Shown piece by piece: positions 39,001 through 45,000 of a DNA stretch of 64,000 bases. The stretch is from Leuctra nigra. Taxonomy: Eukaryota; Arthropoda; Insecta; Plecoptera; Leuctridae. Under the pieces are notes generated by a model. The model did not search any database. It was given only the letters and a program-made list of their open reading frames with translations, and was not told where the DNA came from. Position numbers and translations under genes: made by a program. How positions within the stretch are numbered: the first letter of the stretch is position 1; every line of letters begins with the position of its first letter. The DNA is taken from positions 31,959,060-32,023,059 of the forward strand of contig OW203768.1 in assembly GCA_934045905.1 (NCBI GenBank). The letters are read 5' to 3'.

Positions 39001-42000
39001 AATGCCATGTTATTTTGCTTTGGTAGGTACAGTAAAAGTGTTCGTCAGCTTCTCAGTCTTATTACCTATATTTGAGTTATGTATTTTAACGGTATGTTGT
39101 GTGGGAGTGTGCGCACTGTTGTATACGACTTGGCGTATACTTGGCTGTATACGACACCTAATATAAAACCAATTTAAAACCATTGATATTTCCTATCCAT
39201 GATGTTGATCTCTATTCTCTACCCATGCAGTAGTAACAACACTAAGGACTGAAATTCTATAGTCACTTGCATTACCAATGAGTGGGAAAATTTTAATTTT
39301 TTTTTTTGAAAATTTTCAAGAGTCGTTGAAAATTTTCAGAAAATTTTAAATGAATTGAAAATTTTCAACGTCCCAACACTACCCACCACTAATTGCAACA
39401 GAAGGTTTCAATACACGAATCGATTCAGAAAAATGCCCTCTACAACATATCCAAACTCCTCCCGAATCCGAGTGCCGGAAGAACTTTTTAATCAATTTTT
39501 AAATTAATTTCCCATGTTAATTCCATCTTACAAAAAAATAAAAATTTCATGTAACTCCGATTTTGACGAAACTTGGCAGAATTGTTCACTATTATAAATG
39601 AACACAAATAGCTCTCTTAGCGTTTTCCTCTAAATCTCATCGTTTGGGAAATATGGACCTCGCAAAACGTCAAATTACACTCAAAGTGACGCTAAATCGT
39701 CGAAAACTGACTAAAATATCACTTTTCAATGGTCCATATTTCCCAAACGATGAGATTTAGAGGAAAACGCTAAGAGATCTATTTGTGTTCATTTAGGATG
39801 GTGAACAATTCTGCCCAGTTTCGTCAAAATCGGAGTTACATGAAAAAACATTTTTTTTAAAGATGGAATTAACATGGGAAATTAACTTAAAAAGTGATTA
39901 AAAAGTACTTCCGGCACTCGAATTCGGGAGGATTTTGGATATGTTGTAGAGGGCATTTTTCTGAATCGATTCATATATTGAAACCTTCTGTTGCAATTAG
40001 TGGTGGGTTCAGCTCTTTTTTTGCTTTAAATTACTAGGCTCCGTGCTTTCGCGCGAGGTAAGTGCACGGTCCACTTGAAACATCTTCTGAGACTATGGAT
40101 CTCGTGGGTGGTTGATATTGCTGACTACTAGCTAGTGGCTGCGTACGGCTGGTTACATTGACCCACATCGCGGCTGCTCCAGTAGCCCAGTGCGTCGGTA
40201 TTGATTTCACTTCGCACCAAGCATTTCCTCGCTCCCTTCCCGTGTCAAGTTGTCAGACACAACATTCCCTGTCGACCAGGCATCACCCAGGGTGCAGTGC
40301 AACTCAGTGCAACGCCATGGCAAACGAACCGAACAGGTTTTAGGTGTTCGCCAGGCGAACCTTAAAAGATACAATGCGAATCGAAGGGAGTCGAATTTCG
40401 AGTAGGGTACCTACCCACTTAAAGATTAAAAAATAATAGTTTATTTTCTCGAATATCGAGAAAATGAGGAACACGACTGACCTCTGGTGGATTCTTTGGT
40501 ACTAGAGCTAGACATAGGGGGGATCATGGCGGATATCAAAGGGATATTTATATAAATAAATTATATTAAAATTGCTTTAGTTGTTTGTTATGGGTGAAAA
40601 AGTAAACTTATAACTAAATTTACATTACAATTGTTTTTCCTTTTTCACTGCCCTATGGAAACACGAACTTCAAAATAAAAAAGTGCATAAAAAAAGTTTC
40701 CTGCCAGAAGTGACTCCATCACGTTCACGTATCGCTTATTTGTTCGTATCTATTTAGTAGCTAATGAAGTGGGTAGACGCAGTATTTGAAGTAAACTCAG
40801 GTCAGGTGAAAAACAATAACAAACTGAATACACTGATTCATGTACTGAACAACACGGTTGTGTCACATCAGATATTGATTGACTGATTTCCTGCGTGACA
40901 TGTGACTCATTCTTAGTTGTCACAGTTGGGAGAAGCTTCAGTTTCATATCTCATCCTGTCTTTATCTGTCTCACCACACCACAGATAATAGCAAAATCAA
41001 ACTTAAGCCTGATTTACACTGTTCAAGTTTACTTTCAAGTCCTTGAATTCAACCCTTGAATTCAACCCCTTGAATAGTCTAAACGGATAACTTGAAGCGT
41101 TCAACCCTTGAATTCAAGACTTGAACCTATTTAGAACATGTCCTATTTTCCTTGAAGACTTGAAAGACTTGAACGACTTGAACCAATCAGAACCCACGCC
41201 ACAACTCTGGCTCCGCCCCTCTCTCCAGTATCTTTCAAGATTTTCCCGCCAATTCCAGATTTTAACATATTCTAGCAAATATTAATTAGTTACCGATATG
41301 TCATAATCACGAGAGACAACTGTTTCATTAATTATGCAATATGTGTCTATGTGGCATCGAAAATCTAGCACAATATTAATAACATGTTCTTTGCAAGAAG
41401 TGAATATTTTAGGTTATGTTACGACTTGAAGCTTGAACAGTGTAAATGCCCATTCAAGTGGTTGAATTCAAGGGTTGAATTCAAGGGCTTGAATTCAAGG
41501 ACTTGAAAGCAAACTTGAACAGTGTAAATGAGGCTTTACGGTCTTTGTGATAAACGTACACTTGGCCAAACAAAACTTGAACGTTCAATAAATCTGATAG
41601 GCTGATAAATGTAAGATCGCACCATCAGAAGTCAGTCTAGAAGCGATCTAATTGTCTCACTCTAGTGTGACCTCACATTTCAATGGTAATAACAAGCTTT
41701 GATTGGTTAAGGGACATGACCACGCAGTCATTCAAATTTGGTCAACGTTCAAGTTTTGTTTGGCCGAGTGTACATACAGTCACAATAAAATATCGGCATT
41801 ATTCACAGCCACAGGCACACAGGGGGCGGGGCGGGGGCGCTGACCCCCCACTTTTCATCATGACACCCCCAGGACCCCATTCTTGAAATCGGCGTTTTGA
41901 AAACGTTCGCGTTTTCTTTGTTAAAAACCAAAAAAAAGTTGACAACGAAGCCTTGGCCTTCAATTTTTTCACGTTTAATACAATGAAAACGCAAACGGTT

Positions 42001-45000
42001 TCAAAACGCCGATTTATAATTTTTCAAGAAAATGTTTGCTTTACAAAATGCACATATTTGCTCAAATTGACACGCATTCTGTACAGACTTAAGAGGGCTT
42101 GGTAGTGAGCGGGAAAATTAATCGGGTTCTAAACACCTGTTGGACAAAATCACACTAATAACTTATTCCAAACTATAAAATTATTTTCATTGAACTGTTC
42201 TGAATTCACGTCCATAGCCCTATTTTGTTAACAATTACACTGGAAAAAGATATTGATAAAAATCGATTAAAAAACTCATCAAGGCCAAAATCACTACCCA
42301 GCCGTCTTAAGAGTCTAAATTTCCCCTACCTACGAATATCGCAATAAACCGGTAATTAAGTTTAAACGGTCATTCCAGAATGCTATTGGTTGCTGTCATG
42401 CAATATTTTAATATTTATAAATCAGAGCTTTGAAAAACGGGTCCTAATTATTGCACGTTTAGCAGATGTCCAAAAGATCACAGTGAAATACAGGAACCCT
42501 CTACATGACAACAAATTAATATCCCAAGAAATGGAGCCTCTTCATGTACATATTCCATCTCGTGTTATAGAAAACACAATGCTGCAATTAGCTCATCTAA
42601 CAATCCGGCGTCTACTCCTATTCTTGGAGATACAATAGGACTACTTTGAATTATAATGCCCATTATCCGAAACCAAACCAGTTGTAAGGCAGAGCGAAGA
42701 GGAAGGAAGTGTGGCCGATGAATCCAAGACAATCACAACACCGTCAAGACAGAGGTGTCGTTGCCCTCGGCCACTCGCTCATGAGAGTGTATCCAGGAGG
42801 CGGTGCTTCTTGATTGCATGCGAAGAGAAGTGCAACTCGCGTGCGAGGGCGCGAAACAGAAACGTGAGGAGGATTGGAACGTTTGGATTTCAAACTTCAG
42901 ACATGAGAGTGCATCCAGGAGGCGGTGCTTCTTGATTGCATGCGAAGAGAAGTGCAACTCGCGTGCGAGGGCGCGAAACAGAAACGTGAGGAGGATTGGA
43001 ACGTTTGGATTTCAAACTTCAGACATGAGAGTGCATCCAGGAGGCGGTGCTTCTTGATTGCATGCGAAGAGAAGTGCAACTCGCGTGCGAGGGCGCGAAA
43101 CAGAAACGTGAGGAGGATTGGAACGTTTGGATTTCAAACTTCAGACATGAGAGTGCATCCAGGAGGCGGTGCTTCTTGATTGCATGCGAAGAGAAGTGCA
43201 ACTCGCGTGCGAGGGCGCGAAACAGAAACGTGAGAAGGATTGGAACGTTTGGATTTCAAACTTCAGACATGAGAGTACATCCAGGAGGCGGTGCTTCTTG
43301 ATTGCATGCGAAGAGAAGTGCAACTCGCGTGCGAGGGCCGCGAAACAGAATCGTTCCGCGTGAGGAGGATTGGAACGTTTGGATTTCAAACTTCTGTTCA
43401 AACTACTGTTGGAACCGGAACTTTTTCCAATGGAAGCCCTTTTATTTATTGTCTGTATTTTTTTTGTCGAATTATTTTCAGCGAATTTTCTCGTTCGAGG
43501 TATCATCTGTTGGCCCATTGTATTGTGGCGTTAAAAGTTGGAACTTGCATAAAATTGTGTACACTCAGGCGCGTAGGAAGGGGGGGGGGGGATGGGGTGG
43601 AAATCCCCCCCCCCTTCTCTTTGATTCAATTCCCCTCCCTATGTTCTTATACATGTGTTAAGAAAAAAATTTGGTTAAAAAGTTTTAAAATCGCGTAGAA
43701 ATGCACCCCAAATTGATGTCTGAAATTCAAAAAATTTCCGGGGCTGTGCGCCCAGGACCCGCATTATGCTGGGGGGCCCTCCCCCCAGGCCCCCATTGTC
43801 TTCGTTGACACTAGTATTTCAAGCTCAAGTTCTTTTACAATATTATCCCCCCCCCCCTGCAAATTTAGTTCCTATGCGCCAGTGTACACTGTGTAGTAGG
43901 TATTTATTTGCGTACCTACATTTCCACCGATAAAAGAACTCCATAAAAATAATGTGCTAAGTCTCAACTAAAAAGATATTATATTGCATTTAAAAATTAA
44001 TCACTGAAAACTTGAAAGTAGCGATATCAGAAATTGGGTCAAGTCAGTTTGCACGTGAATTCAAAAATCAAAAAATATTTGGCGCATTGTGCATAAAATA
44101 AGCAGGCACTAAAAAAAATGTGTAGGTAGCTCCATAAACTGTCACCATACCTTCATTAGGTAAAATGTCACCGATTCAAAAGTTGGGACAATATTTAGGA
44201 TGGATGTATCATCCCGATAATATCCTCCAAATATCCTCGGACTGTGTCATTCGCAGAATATTGTGTAGGCAGCTATCACGTTTGTAAACAATACGTAAAA
44301 GAACATGTTAGTAGGTAAGTTTTATGTGACTGAGCAGGATGACTCATACAACTACCTAGGTAATGAAATATCTGTTATCAGCCCAAGCAGTTGCATAATC
44401 TGCAATAGCAATAGGTAACGTTCAGAAGTCGTGCTGGACAGAAACTTCATCAACTCTGCGGTCATACCTAACATAACAGGGCTGTAACAAGGGGTGTGCA
44501 GCACTGGGCGCCGCCAACAAGGGGCCGCCAGGAAGACACATTTTTATGCAATGACTTTTTGGCACCCAAAATTAATTTTTCCGTATTAAAAACACAAAAA
44601 ACGCCATGCGGGGCATGGTTGATGTCGGTGATTATTTCAGTAATACCCAAGAGGTCTAAACCCCCCGGCCCCTTTCCCCTTCACAAATTAACGCGCCCTT
44701 TAAAGAATTCATTTTGAAATAAAGTTTTGAAATAAAAATTATTATGAGGAAAAAAAATTCAGTGAAATTGAACGTCAAAAATGATTAAAAACCATTAAAA
44801 TCCTAGATCAAAAAAAATCAAAATTTTCCGTTTAAGGGCCCTGGACCCGCATATGGTAAGGGGGTCCTCCTCTCCCCGGCCCCTCATTGCTGTCAGTGTC
44901 AAGGGCCGTGGAAATGTTTGACCACTGTTTTGCATAATTATTTGTTTCGTGCACAACCAAAGTTTTGGTTTGTCCTAGTCTGAAATCATCACTGGTTGCG

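Noticed and set aside
42781..43394. Regularly spaced repeats that might suggest a CRISPR array
   Set aside because: Units are contiguous 122-bp copies without unique spacers, in a eukaryotic intron.
42803..43698. Series of near-identical 84-residue open frames
   Set aside because: They arise from the 122-bp satellite, whose unit length is not a multiple of three. No homology or codon signal.
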